49,557 nucleotides of DNA from Patescibacteria group bacterium (GCA_018829965.1 JAHJTG010000005.1:1-49557), one strand, 5' to 3'. Counted from the stretch's first letter, positions 40,968-49,557 are shown. The notes: a model not told the origin generated them from the sequence alone. Numbers and translations are program-made.

Positions 40968-43900
40968 TTAATTTTTTATTCTATCACGAATTTTATCCCG
41001 ATAAAAATTGTACCCTATTAATAAAATCAGAATAATCAAAAGAGCGGTTTTCCAGTCAATAACTCTCAGCCACCAGTATTTGGTTTTCAATTCAATATTA
41101 ATATGAACTCCGCTGCCTTCTTTAATTTGAAATGGTTTGCCGTCATAAAAAAGGTAACCGGGCGCCTCAACTTTAAGATAATAAAAGCCCTCTGGCACCA
41201 AAAAGAAATAAGTGCCTCTGACGTCGGTAGTTTGGGGATTTTCCTGCTGATATTCTTTGGCCGACCATAACTCATATTGCTTGGTTTCCGGATTTAGCCA
41301 GAAAAGAGATATAATAGCTCCGGGGATGCGGGTTTCTTTAACGCCGTCTTTCTCATAGACATAGCCTTCGGGATCAACTACTGTAATTAATCTGGTTTCT
41401 TTTGTCGCTAATTTCGGATCGTCGTAATCCATCACCGTGATAATCTCGTATTCGCCTTCAACAATTGGCGCTTGAACTTCAGCCGTATAAATACCATCCC
41501 CATCCGGGTCAGTATATTCAAATTCCAGCAAGACCAACTTGGTTCCTTGAAGCTTGGAACTTGAAGCTTGAAGCTTGTTTTCTGGAATACTACCTCCTTC
41601 TAAAGCAATATAATGACTCGGCTCAGCGGGGCTAACAAATATCGGAGTAGCGAAAATTAAGGAAGCGGTTAGGTCTTGAAACTTAAAACTTGGAACTTGG
41701 AACTTTTGGATTTCGGGTTTCAAATTATAAGTTACAGGTTTTTTAGATTTGAAAATAATATATCCTTTAACGCTTTTTACCGACTTGTCCGGTTTAACCA
41801 TTAATTGTAATGGCTTGTCGGAGATGGTGGTGATTTTCTGTTGGGGTTCACCTTTTTCCGTAATAGACAAAGCAATATTAAAATCAATCAGCTGACCGCC
41901 AGTTTTAGCAAAAACGATTTCGGTGGGTATCTGTTTTTTTATTTTCGACGATAACTCAGCGAGTGGTATACCCCGCGGTAAAGCGAATTTTCCCAGCTCA
42001 ACTTTCGCAGTCGGTAAACCGACTCTTTCTGTTAATCCCGGCAGAGTTAATTTTACGGTTTTTAACTTCTCAATATCAGTGATTTTTGTTATTCCGATTT
42101 TTTTCAAAGTTTCTCCAAGTTCCGGAAATTTTTCGGCTAAATCTCTGATTTCTTTTGGTAGAGGAGTTAAAACAAATTCATTAATCGGCTTTGGCGGCAA
42201 TAATTGCCATTTTCCCCGCATTGTCAGGGGCGCCTCTTTTAATACTATTTCTTCTACTGGCGGCAGTTTTGGTTTTTCTTCTATTTCTTTTGGTTTAATT
42301 ATTTCTTTGATTTTCTCAGAAATCTTTTTGATTTCTTCAATTGTTTTTTTCGGTATTTCTTTGAGTTCTTCTACTATTGATTTTTTTTCTTCGTAAACAA
42401 TTGTGCTAGAAATAATTTCCGAAGATTGCCCGTATTGAGTGTAAAATTTAACATAGACTGCCTTTATTCCTTCTCCTTTTGATAAGGTCCATTGTCCGGC
42501 TGATTGAAAAGGTTCTTGAATAGCATCGCGGAAATCGGAAAAATTAGAAATAGCCATTCTGACTGTGTCTGAACCAGCTGTAAAATTTAAAGTAATTATC
42601 AGATTATTGGTAGATTCGTCTCCGTTATTGATTAACACCTTAAAACCACCTTGAGGGTTTCCAAAAGTTGGAGTAGGCGAAGAGGGCGGATTGTAAGCCA
42701 CTACTGGCAAACCTCCTCCGCCGCAGCCGGAAGTGTCAACGCTATTTGTATCAGTCCATTCTGTTTCTGTGCTGTCTCCGTTTTTAGCTTTAACTCGGAA
42801 AGAGTAAGTTTTTCCGCAGCTTAAACCAGCAGAACTCCAGGAAACATCTGTTACCCAGTCGGAATTAGTGCCAGCAGTAGTGTTTTCAATATAGTAGGAG
42901 GTGTCGGTAGGATTGGAATTGGCTGACCAGGAAGCAGTGACCTGGGAGCCCGAATCAGCGGTCAAACTAAGACTGGAAGGAACATTGGCTAAAGTGTATT
43001 TGGAGGAAGTGGAGGAATAATCAGATTCATTGCTATTTGCGTCTTTAGCTCTAACTTTGTAGGTGTATTGAGTGTTAGATGATAACCCAACATCTGTATA
43101 GGAAGGCAACTCTTGATAACCAGAGGAAGTAGCTCCTGTGTTGCCTGTTGTTTCTTGGAATTGATAAGGGGTAGCATGAAGACCCGAGCCAGAATCGGTT
43201 GCTGTATCAGCAATTATGGTTAATTGAGTAGATGAGTCAGCTATGATTGAGGATATTTCTACATTAGTGGGAGAAATTGCGTCCATATAACCGACCACAA
43301 CTCTTATGTCTGCCGAGGTAGTTCCGCCATTTTGATACGTCGATGTTATCAGCAATGGAATCTGCTCAGACGCGTTGCCAGTCATCTGTGTATATAAGTG
43401 GTTGTATCCACTCTCGGATGTTATATCTTCAACTTTGCTCCAAGTATCGCCAGCATCACTACTACGATATCTTTGCAACTCAACGACGCCGTTAACATCA
43501 TAAGTGCTTATTAGGTCAATAAGAGTATTGCTGTAAGCGAAAATCTTATAGACGGTATTATACCAAAAAGTTGTGCCTGGCGAGGGGATAGTCTGGTTAT
43601 CAAACGGTGTTATGCTTTTTTCAACCCACGACGCTCCGTCATAGTAGCGCAATTTTGTGTTCTTTGTCCACGGATAAGCTATTGTGGCTTGCGGGTTTTC
43701 TCTGATAACAAAAAAGACCCGTCCCTCAGGCGACAGGGAAGCGGTTTCTACACCGTTGATTATATCGTATGTACCGGAGTCCCTTAACACGTAATTAGCG
43801 TCAAGTATGACCTTTGTTAATGCCCCATTAACAGAAACATTATGCGAATAAGAGCCGTCAATATTTGTAAATATGTTGCCATCTACACTCTCAAGATAAT

Positions 43901-45842
43901 AAATTATTTTATAAGTGCCGCTTACGCTTTCCTGCGTTTTGTCAGCCATATTTATTACAATGCGTATTTTGTCATTGACTGCCTGCTGAACAAAACCAGT
44001 ATAAGCCCAGTAACTGCCACTTCCAAAATCAACAATAGTTACAGGCGTTGACCAACTTGTTCCTGAATTATCGGTATAACTTAAATCAAGTTTTGAGACA
44101 AGATTTCTGCCGGTTAAAAATATTCTGTCACCAATTCTGTAAAAATGAGGATAGCTTAGTTCAGACCCAACGCTCGCAACCTGTTCAAAAGAACTGATAT
44201 CTTCCGGGTTGACAGAACGTTTAATTAAAAACGGACTTTGGTGATTACTTGGACCGTTAAGTTTCTCGTGTGCCACCAAGATATAACCATCGCTTGTAAC
44301 CATAATATTACCGTGCCCATGAACATCTCTGGCATCCGGATAAAATGCGCCCACACTTACCGATGGAGAAAATATCTCTGTTTCGTGGTCATAATAAGCT
44401 ACAAAATTATCAATGCCGTATTGCCCGCTGGAATAAATTCTTTGCATCCACAGGAAATAAGTTTTTCCGTTGTAATACCATAACTGCGGACTAAAGTTAT
44501 CTCCCGTAATTGCCTGATTTGGGTCGCCCCTTAAATTGGTAGGATAAATTTGATTTTGAGCAACAATATTGAACGCGGACGAAGTTATGCCCGTGAGAGC
44601 AGGATTGGAAGTAAAACTAAGAGTGTAGCTTGTGCCAACCTTATCAATGATTAAATTGCTAAAAGTAACCACGCCGTTTACCGCAGTAACCGTGGTGGTG
44701 CCGGAGAGGGTTCCTCCGCCGGGGTTGGCGCCGATAGTTGCGGTTACTTGGGTGGAATTATCATTAGTAACAGTAATACCATTAGCATCTTGAATATATA
44801 ACTCAGGCTGGGCTACCCAGCTAGTAATACCTTCAATCATAGTAACAGTACCTTCTCTGGGTTGGGTTTTCATCCCGAGTTTGGTAGCTGCTCCAAAGAT
44901 TACAACTACACCACTGGTACCGGTTTTGCTATCTGCGCTTGTGGCCGTAAATGTATGACTTCCTGTTGTCCCGGTAAATTTCATTCCCAAACTTGTTAAA
45001 TCGGCTATTCCGTTTACAAAATCTCCTGCCTGATTCAGCACATTGTTACTACCTGAACCTAATCCGCTGATTGTTCCGTCTGCTGGATCTGAGGTTAAAG
45101 TTACATTATTTTCTGAAGCATTAAATGCGATTATTGTCTTGTTGCCGGCAGCCTGAGCGATTAGAGTGTTTGTTCCGCTAAATGCTACGTCATTTTGCTG
45201 AGAACTTGCCAAACTGAGAGCAAAATGGTCTAACGGACTATAATAAACAGTTATCTGGATGTGGTCAATGAAGGTATAAAAATAATCTTGATCTTGATAC
45301 TCTTCTATCTCTACTTTAATTCCATTTATTACAGAATTTGTAGGGATAGAAAATCCAAAATTACTTGCATTAAGATAATGTGAGCAGCCATTCTCTCCGC
45401 ATACTCCAAAAATAACTCCAAAATTAGAAGCATTTATTTGTTCGGCTGTTGGATCACTTATTCCCGGTAAATACGAAGAATCCCCGAAAGATATATACGC
45501 TTCCGACAATGGCACAGATGTATTTTCTAACCACCCTGCCCAATTAGCTTCGGAAATTCCTCCGCCGTACACAATTACCTCGGAATTATACCAAGCTGCT
45601 TGCCAAGGATCGTAAACTACTGCATAAGCATTATCACTTAATTCTGCATTTTCGGGATTTGTCCATTGAAAGGTTCCTCCTGATGAATCATCATCTATCA
45701 CTTCGGTCGGACTCCTGGTAGAACTGTCAGCATAGCAGACCCGAATATTACCGCACAAACCAAAGACAACCACGCCTATCAATACGGCTAAAAAAACAAG
45801 CGCTAATTTTTTGGTTTCTAGAAAAGATATTTTTTTCAGCAT
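40968..45842 (-). CDS. Large secreted, membrane-anchored multidomain surface protein
   Basis: 1624 residues. Signal peptide about 1-38 (LALVFLAVLIGVVVFGLCG ... VCYA). Ig-like beta domains at about 205-425 (HFALSLAS, then TATIGANPGGGTLSGTTT). A BNR/propeller-like region at about 430-855 with Trp/Tyr-rich strands (FSPQLWYYNGKTYF, DNSGTSWSTPVTI, SDAGDTWSKVEDI). Two fibronectin type III-like domains at about 857-1040. A Pro/Lys/Glu-rich coiled segment (about 1115-1165), a carboxypeptidase-regulatory-like domain near the end (GTYFFLVPEGFYYLKVEAPGY split), and a final membrane helix (about 1598-1617). Probably a cell-surface adhesin or carbohydrate-binding protein contacting other cells. Two repeat-derived stretches (41546-41577 and 41675-41708) lie in frame. 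Confidence 0.85.
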   Translation of the reverse strand: MLKKISFLETKKLALVFLAVLIGVVVFGLCGNIRVCYADSSTRSPTEVIDDDSSGGTFQWTNPENAELSDNAYAVVYDPWQAAWYNSEVIVYGGGISEANWAGWLENTSVPLSEAYISFGDSSYLPGISDPTAEQINASNFGVIFGVCGENGCSHYLNASNFGFSIPTNSVINGIKVEIEEYQDQDYFYTFIDHIQITVYYSPLDHFALSLASSQQNDVAFSGTNTLIAQAAGNKTIIAFNASENNVTLTSDPADGTISGLGSGSNNVLNQAGDFVNGIADLTSLGMKFTGTTGSHTFTATSADSKTGTSGVVVIFGAATKLGMKTQPREGTVTMIEGITSWVAQPELYIQDANGITVTNDNSTQVTATIGANPGGGTLSGTTTVTAVNGVVTFSNLIIDKVGTSYTLSFTSNPALTGITSSAFNIVAQNQIYPTNLRGDPNQAITGDNFSPQLWYYNGKTYFLWMQRIYSSGQYGIDNFVAYYDHETEIFSPSVSVGAFYPDARDVHGHGNIMVTSDGYILVAHEKLNGPSNHQSPFLIKRSVNPEDISSFEQVASVGSELSYPHFYRIGDRIFLTGRNLVSKLDLSYTDNSGTSWSTPVTIVDFGSGSYWAYTGFVQQAVNDKIRIVINMADKTQESVSGTYKIIYYLESVDGNIFTNIDGSYSHNVSVNGALTKVILDANYVLRDSGTYDIINGVETASLSPEGRVFFVIRENPQATIAYPWTKNTKLRYYDGASWVEKSITPFDNQTIPSPGTTFWYNTVYKIFAYSNTLIDLISTYDVNGVVELQRYRSSDAGDTWSKVEDITSESGYNHLYTQMTGNASEQIPLLITSTYQNGGTTSADIRVVVGYMDAISPTNVEISSIIADSSTQLTIIADTATDSGSGLHATPYQFQETTGNTGATSSGYQELPSYTDVGLSSNTQYTYKVRAKDANSNESDYSSTSSKYTLANVPSSLSLTADSGSQVTASWSANSNPTDTSYYIENTTAGTNSDWVTDVSWSSAGLSCGKTYSFRVKAKNGDSTETEWTDTNSVDTSGCGGGGLPVVAYNPPSSPTPTFGNPQGGFKVLINNGDESTNNLIITLNFTAGSDTVRMAISNFSDFRDAIQEPFQSAGQWTLSKGEGIKAVYVKFYTQYGQSSEIISSTIVYEEKKSIVEELKEIPKKTIEEIKKISEKIKEIIKPKEIEEKPKLPPVEEIVLKEAPLTMRGKWQLLPPKPINEFVLTPLPKEIRDLAEKFPELGETLKKIGITKITDIEKLKTVKLTLPGLTERVGLPTAKVELGKFALPRGIPLAELSSKIKKQIPTEIVFAKTGGQLIDFNIALSITEKGEPQQKITTISDKPLQLMVKPDKSVKSVKGYIIFKSKKPVTYNLKPEIQKFQVPSFKFQDLTASLIFATPIFVSPAEPSHYIALEGGSIPENKLQASSSKLQGTKLVLLEFEYTDPDGDGIYTAEVQAPIVEGEYEIITVMDYDDPKLATKETRLITVVDPEGYVYEKDGVKETRIPGAIISLFWLNPETKQYELWSAKEYQQENPQTTDVRGTYFFLVPEGFYYLKVEAPGYLFYDGKPFQIKEGSGVHINIELKTKYWWLRVIDWKTALLIILILLIGYNFYRDKIRDRIKN
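41546..41708. repeat. CTTGAAGCTTGGAAC-type repeats inside the surface-protein gene
   Basis: Tandem units related to CTTGAAG and CTTGGAAC occur at 41546-41577 and 41675-41708, coding for KLQASSSKLQGTKL-like and KFQVPSFKFQD-like residues. Such near-tandem units also occur between genes (40391-40412), so these look like noncoding repeats that entered a reading frame. They frame a short coding block. Confidence 0.5.
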
Positions 45843-45850
45843 CTTTTTAA

Positions 45851-45985
45851 TTATAATACTATAAAAAACGAGCGGTGTAAAGGGAATGTACTAGACGGGT
45901 ACATAGGTAACACTTTTAGGTATTTAACCTGAAAGTTAATTGGTGATATATATCCCAGTGTTTGGTGCGGCCTTCTGAAGTTAAC
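45851..45985 (-). pseudogene. 3' remnant of an IS481/IS3-like transposase
   Basis: The minus strand reads, without a stop, NFRRPHQTLGYISPINFQ and then KYLKVLPMYPSST, the C-terminal end of an rve-type integrase. An IS-like terminus TGTACTAGACGGGTACAT begins at 45887. The rest of the transposase is missing: the frame stops being related at the REP palindrome at 45986. The IS was therefore cut by, or lost beside, the RAYT unit. Confidence 0.75.
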
Positions 45986-46008
45986 ATTGGGACGTCATAC
46001 GTCCCAAT
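45986..46008. repeat. REP palindrome, left copy
   Basis: 10-bp arms ATTGGGACGT / ACGTCCCAAT around CAT. It lies 13 bp past the RAYT stop. Confidence 0.85.
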
Positions 46009-46021
46009 AACTTGTTAATTA

Positions 46022-46753
46022 TTATTCTGAAATAATATCACCAAGGTCTTTTAACTCTTTTTTGTATTTTATCCAGTTATTAATAAACTCTCGGCAACCT
46101 TCGGCACCATTCATTATATCTAACAAAAACTCTCTTTCTGTGACTGACGGGAAGTTTTTCTTTCCTAAATAATCTGGGTAACTATGCCATTTGTCATTTT
46201 CCAAAAATTCTATTACTTTTTCTGGATTTTTAATTCCCGCCTCTTTCCAGCCAGGTTCTATTATAGAAATCCGGTTTGTATGAATATATGTGAATACATT
46301 TTTAAGTTGTTCGTCGGTTTTAATGTGGACTACTTGGAATCTGCTAAAAAGATGGCCCTTGCGACTATATTTATCATTAAAATATTTAGCATAGCCACCA
46401 CCAACTTTTTTCATAAATTGAGTGATGCCATTATCTTTTAATTGTTTTAGTAATAAATGCAAATGGTTGGACATAAAGGAGAAAGCAAAAACTTCAACTG
46501 TCTTTTCTCTTTTATCTAAACATTGGGACGTATGACGTCCTAATGTTTGTCCCGATGATTCTAATAACTTTTCTTTTTTACGCTGTTGTCGCCGTAACCA
46601 TATCTCTACAGAATTGCTGTTATTAAATTCATAAATTGAAAAAATTCCTCGATAAAAATCTCTTTCATTTTTAAAAACTACGGTGTCGCCCACTGCCCGG
46701 ATAACAACATGATAAATTTCATTATTAATTAGTTCGGGTCTTTTTATCGGCAT
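46022..46753 (-). CDS. REP-associated tyrosine transposase (RAYT, Y1 HUH family)
   Basis: A 243-residue Y1-type transposase. The N-terminus has YHVVIRAVGD and a FYRGIFSIYEF helix. The HUH motif is SNHLHLLLKQ. The catalytic Tyr is probably in GGGYAKYFNDKY, then GHLFSRFQVVHI and YIHTNRI. These enzymes nick single-stranded DNA at REP hairpins. Residues about 69-79 (GQTLGRHTSQC) are encoded by a REP copy within the gene, an insertion not typical of the family. Otherwise the fold looks complete. Confidence 0.9.
   Translation of the reverse strand: MPIKRPELINNEIYHVVIRAVGDTVVFKNERDFYRGIFSIYEFNNSNSVEIWLRRQQRKKEKLLESSGQTLGRHTSQCLDKREKTVEVFAFSFMSNHLHLLLKQLKDNGITQFMKKVGGGYAKYFNDKYSRKGHLFSRFQVVHIKTDEQLKNVFTYIHTNRISIIEPGWKEAGIKNPEKVIEFLENDKWHSYPDYLGKKNFPSVTEREFLLDIMNGAEGCREFINNWIKYKKELKDLGDIISE
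46518..46548. repeat. REP palindrome inside the RAYT gene
   Basis: 14-bp arms AAACATTGGGACGT / ACGTCCTAATGTTT with one mismatch, loop ATG, that is the reverse orientation of the flanking copies. It is in frame. Confidence 0.8.
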
Positions 46754-46821
46754 AAAAACATAGATTAAAATATTTAAATCTCCCTTTTATTCTACCAAAT
46801 AAAAACTATACTACAAAATAG

Positions 46822-46858
46822 AATTAACATTGGGACGTCATACGTCCCAATGTTAATT
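46822..46858. repeat. REP palindrome, right copy
   Basis: A perfect 17-bp stem, AATTAACATTGGGACGT with its complement, and loop CAT. It lies 69 bp upstream of the RAYT start. Confidence 0.88.
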
Positions 46859-46952
46859 TATCTCTACTATGAATGGCAGAGTTTGATGTTAGAGAAAATT
46901 GAGAAGAAAGGTAAAGTATTGATCCTATCACCTTTCTGGAAAAGGTGAAGGG

Positions 46953-46980
46953 TTGATATTCTTTTAAAATCTGGTATCAT
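46953..46980 (+). promoter_or_regulatory. Predicted promoter of the holin-like gene
   Basis: TTGATA (46953-46958) and TATCAT (46975-46980), 16 bp apart, lie 13 bp before the ATG at 46994. Just upstream is a CACCTTT / AAAGGTG hairpin (46930-46948). The rest of 46859-46993 holds no gene I can support. Confidence 0.45.
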
Positions 46981-46993
46981 TGATATAACAATA

Positions 46994-47392
46994 ATGAGAA
47001 AATTAATTTCTCAAATTTTAGCAGGTATTTTAGGCCTATGGTTAGCTGTTTCTTTTGTGCCTAAAATTAATATTAAGATTTTACCCAACTCAAACTTTTT
47101 TGGGTTTCCGTTGGCTACAAATTGGCACATTATAATTCTTTTAGGGGTTATTTTAGGAATAATTAATGTATTCTTAAAACCAATTTTAAAAACAATCACC
47201 CTACCTTTAAGGATTATCACTCTTGGATTCTTTAATTTGGTAATAAATTTAATTTTAATCTGGGCAGTTGATTTAATTTTTGAAGAAATAACTATTCCTT
47301 GGTTCTTGCCTCTTTTTTGGACAACGCTCATTATCTGGGCGTTAGGCATTATTTTCGCAATATTATTAAAGAAAAAAGAAGGAGAACTATAA
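46994..47392 (+). CDS. Phage holin-like (PF04020 type) membrane protein
   Basis: A 132-residue protein with four hydrophobic helices. The pattern matches the 4TMS phage-holin/DUF360 family: LGVILGIINVFLKPILK near the middle, then LPLRIITLGFFNLVINL. The family occurs in many bacteria as a small membrane protein of unknown role. It does not imply a phage. Confidence 0.85.
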   Translation: MRKLISQILAGILGLWLAVSFVPKINIKILPNSNFFGFPLATNWHIIILLGVILGIINVFLKPILKTITLPLRIITLGFFNLVINLILIWAVDLIFEEITIPWFLPLFWTTLIIWALGIIFAILLKKKEGEL

Positions 47393-47520
47393 CGCGATAC
47401 CAATATACGAATGGCATACTAATGAAACGAATACTTCAATAAATCCAGCATAAGTAATTAGTATTAGTATAATTAGTATGTTAATTAGTGTCATTAGTAT
47501 CGCATAATAGCGAAGCGTAT
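47393..47520 (+). repeat. AT-rich spacer with ATTAGTAT-like short repeats
   Basis: The spacer before secG contains several tandem and inverted units of TAATTAGTAT, TTAGTATAATTAGTATG and ATTAGTATCGC. Such low-complexity arrays are common between CPR genes. It may contain the secG promoter; no single box is convincing. Confidence 0.4.
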
Positions 47521-47742
47521 ATGCAACAATATTTATTGATCTTACAAATAATAGTTTCTATACTTTTAATAATCTGCATCGCATTACAACAGAGAGGGAC
47601 TGCTTTGGGTTCTGCTTTTGGAGGATCTAGTGGCGGAGAATTCTATGCCAGCCGAAGAGGACTGCAAAAAAAGCTTTTTTACGCCACAATAGGCCTATCT
47701 ATTATTTTTATCATTTTAGGCATTATCAATCTCTTAATTTAA
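47521..47742 (+). CDS. secG: Preprotein translocase subunit SecG
   Basis: 73 residues from the ATG at 47521; the longer frame from 47488 is spacer. Two transmembrane helices flank the family core RGTALGSAFGGSSGGEFYASRRG. SecG supports SecYE in protein export. Its stop overlaps the start of the next gene (TAATG). Confidence 0.93.
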   Translation: MQQYLLILQIIVSILLIICIALQQRGTALGSAFGGSSGGEFYASRRGLQKKLFYATIGLSIIFIILGIINLLI

Positions 47743-49557
47743 TGCAGCCTATCAAACTCCCGAAATTTTCACAGTGGAAAAGAATTTTTAAAATACTACA
47801 CAAAAAAGAAAAAATAACATTTTTAGTGTTTTGTATTTTAACCTTAGCATCCTTGATTTTTATCGGGACGTCTCTTTATTTAAAAAATACTAAAATAGTA
47901 CCGGCTACCGGAGGAAAATACATTGAAGGGGCGGTGGGCCAGCCAAGATTTCTAAACCCCATTTACGGAGAAACTAATGATATTGACCGTGATTTAATTG
48001 AACTTATTTTTTCTGGCTTAATGTCTTACGATAATAATGGCCAAATCGTTAAAGATTTAACTGATGATTATAAGATTTCAGAAGACGGAAAAACTTACGA
48101 GTTTAAATTAAAAGACAATATATTTTGGCACGACGGAAAATCATTAACATCAGAGGATGTGGTTTTCACAATTAAAACAATCCAAAATTCTGATTACAAG
48201 AGTCCATTAAGAGCAAACTGGTTAGAAGTAGAATCAGAAATAATTTCAGAAAAATCTTTCCGCCTAAGATTAAAGGCTCCCTATAATGCTTTTTTAGAAA
48301 ACTGCACTTTAAAAATAATACCAAAGCACGTTTGGGAAAGTATTCTACCTGAAAATTTCAATTTGTCTTTTTACAACCTCCAGCCCGTAGGCTCCGGCCC
48401 ATATAAATTTAAAGATTTGAGACAGCTAGATACTGGATTTATTAAATCTATAAATTTAAAATCTAATCGGAATTATTATAAAAATCCTCCCCATATTTCC
48501 GATATCAGTTTTATTTTCTTTGAAGGAAAAGAAGATTTAATTAAAGCCGCCGATTCAAAAAAAATAGACGGATATTCTACCGTATTTTTGGATAATGGTT
48601 TGTCTTTTTCAAAAAGTTTTTCTGCGCGCTATTTTTCAACACCAAGATATTTTGCAGTTTTTTTTAATGAGCAAAAATCAGAATTCTTTTTAGATAAAAA
48701 AATAAGGGAGGCTCTTAATTATGCAACTGACAAAAAAGAGATCGTTGATACATTAGAGGCCACTTATGCTAAAAAATATAACACAAATGTTTTCCAAATA
48801 GTTGAGTCCCCTATTCTACCTGATTTTTTCGGATATAAGGAACCTACAAATATTTATTCTGCTGATATTGAAAAAACAAAAAGTCTTTTAGATTCGGCTG
48901 GTTTTAAAAAAAACGATAATGGATTCAGAGAAAAAAATATTGACAAAAAGCCTGCTTTCCAATTTAAGACAGCTCTTTCAACGGGAGCAAAAAGTAAAGA
49001 AGTGGAAGAATTGCAAAAATGTTTATTAAAAGACCCTGATATTTATCAGGGAGATGTCACTGGATATTTTGGTTCAGCAACAAAAGAAGCTGTAACTAAA
49101 TTCCAAAAAAAATATTTACCAGACTTAGGGACAAAATACTTGGGAGCCGTTGGAAAATCAACGCGAGCAAAGCTAAATGAACTTTGCACCCCGCCAGCGC
49201 AAGAAACCTTACCGCTACAATTTATTTTAACAACCATTAACCAACCCTTATTGGTTCAAGTTGCTAATATTTTAAAATCTCAATGGGAAAAAGTAGGCAT
49301 TCAAGTAGAAATTAAGGCATTAAGTATACAAGACTTAAAGCCTATTATTAAAGAAAGGGATTACGATGCCCTCTTGTATGGAGAATCCCTGGGTATGCTT
49401 TTTGACCCATATCCTTTTTGGCATTCAAGCCAAAAAATAGACCCGGGGTTGAATTTGACAGGATATGAGAATAAAGACGCCGATAAACTATTAAAAGAAG
49501 GCAGAGAGACATTAGATATTGAAGAAAAGAAAGAAAATTACGAAAAATTCCAAGATG
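47742..49557 (+). CDS. Peptide-type ABC transporter substrate-binding protein with an inserted peptidoglycan-binding domain (partial)
   Basis: The frame starts at the ATG overlapping the secG stop and runs off the window end (605 codons seen). A cytoplasmic basic tip precedes one membrane helix (about 27-46). A SBP_bac_5 domain follows: YIEGAVGQPRFLNPIYG, then TYEFKLKDNIFWHDGKSLTSEDV and PYNAFLENCTLKIIP. Residues about 411-482 are a PG_binding_1 domain (AKSKEVEELQKCLL ... YFGSATKEAVTKFQKKY) set inside the binding protein, after which SBP sequence resumes (VANILKSQWEKVGIQVEI). It should be anchored and bind oligopeptides outside; the insert may tie it to the wall. Ends incomplete. Confidence 0.85.
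   Translation, partial: MQPIKLPKFSQWKRIFKILHKKEKITFLVFCILTLASLIFIGTSLYLKNTKIVPATGGKYIEGAVGQPRFLNPIYGETNDIDRDLIELIFSGLMSYDNNGQIVKDLTDDYKISEDGKTYEFKLKDNIFWHDGKSLTSEDVVFTIKTIQNSDYKSPLRANWLEVESEIISEKSFRLRLKAPYNAFLENCTLKIIPKHVWESILPENFNLSFYNLQPVGSGPYKFKDLRQLDTGFIKSINLKSNRNYYKNPPHISDISFIFFEGKEDLIKAADSKKIDGYSTVFLDNGLSFSKSFSARYFSTPRYFAVFFNEQKSEFFLDKKIREALNYATDKKEIVDTLEATYAKKYNTNVFQIVESPILPDFFGYKEPTNIYSADIEKTKSLLDSAGFKKNDNGFREKNIDKKPAFQFKTALSTGAKSKEVEELQKCLLKDPDIYQGDVTGYFGSATKEAVTKFQKKYLPDLGTKYLGAVGKSTRAKLNELCTPPAQETLPLQFILTTINQPLLVQVANILKSQWEKVGIQVEIKALSIQDLKPIIKERDYDALLYGESLGMLFDPYPFWHSSQKIDPGLNLTGYENKDADKLLKEGRETLDIEEKKENYEKFQD

Larger units (their letters stand above)
45986..46858. mobile_element. 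RAYT/REP unit
   Basis: A REP-associated tyrosine transposase gene is bracketed by near-identical palindromes: ATTGGGACGT-CAT-ACGTCCCAAT at 45986-46008, and the same core inside a 17-bp perfect stem at 46822-46858. A third copy, in the opposite orientation, lies inside the gene. The unit adjoins the IS481 remnant on its left. Confidence 0.8.

Noticed and set aside
46994-47392. Phage holin as evidence of a prophage
   Set aside because: This four-helix family is a common chromosomal membrane protein and no phage genes surround it.

Overview
The window looks like a chromosomal contig of a Candidate Phyla Radiation (Patescibacteria, Parcubacteria-like) bacterium. This is inference from gene content: a minimal core (groES/groEL without the Gly-Gly-Met tail, dnaG-rpoD, secG, lemA-htpX, a dihydrouridine synthase, HIT, SIMPL and NUDIX proteins), an AT-rich sequence, very short gene spacing and many Lys-rich small proteins. 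UGA is used as a stop (for example at 10412-10414), so this is not one of the UGA-recoded CPR lineages.

Layout. 0.25-3.5 kb holds minus-strand accessory genes: a winged-helix phosphoribosyltransferase with a candidate operator, an unknown protein, and a three-gene operon ending in TspO. 3.6-9.6 kb is a candidate defence cassette: a 1249-residue protein with a C-terminal PD-(D/E)XK-like motif, divergent from an apparently intact LexA repressor fused to a Dam-type adenine methyltransferase, with a 179-residue possible nuclease convergent to it. The 97-bp spacer between the divergent genes carries a dyad that could be the LexA-type operator. 9.7-23.1 kb is integrated mobile DNA, probably more than one element. 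It contains a DUF5659-like protein, a lambda-O-like replication protein with iteron-like repeats inside its gene, a terminase-small-subunit-like protein, a large serine recombinase broken by one in-frame TAG, two divergent HEPN-like genes, a tyrosine recombinase, and a tight five-gene operon that joins a HARE-HTH nuclease, an excisionase-like protein, a restriction endonuclease, an adenine methyltransferase and a second serine integrase. That last gene runs into the 3' end of tRNA-Asn.

23.2-35.7 kb is mostly core: rpoD, dnaG, a probable unrecognised structured RNA with its own promoter and terminator (about 26.85-27.08 kb), HIT, SIMPL, a glycosyltransferase, dus, NUDIX, a HIT-like protein, a flavoprotein, tRNA-Ser with a LAGLIDADG endonuclease touching its 5' end, htpX and lemA. 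A dispersed repeat separates consecutive genes between 28.4 and 32 kb. 35.8-38.2 kb is a third restriction-modification set, with a zinc-ribbon gene 1 bp downstream. 38.3-49.6 kb holds groEL/groES, a 1624-residue secreted and anchored multidomain protein, an IS481-like remnant abutting a RAYT/REP unit, a holin-like membrane protein, secG, and a truncated peptide-binding lipoprotein-like or transporter protein with an inserted peptidoglycan-binding domain.

Most noteworthy: the LexA-methyltransferase fusion cassette, replication-type iterons written in all three reading frames of one gene, an integrase co-transcribed with a restriction-modification system, the HEPN pair linked to a C-terminal domain also found in another element gene, the orphan structured RNA, and a RAYT gene that carries its own REP palindrome.
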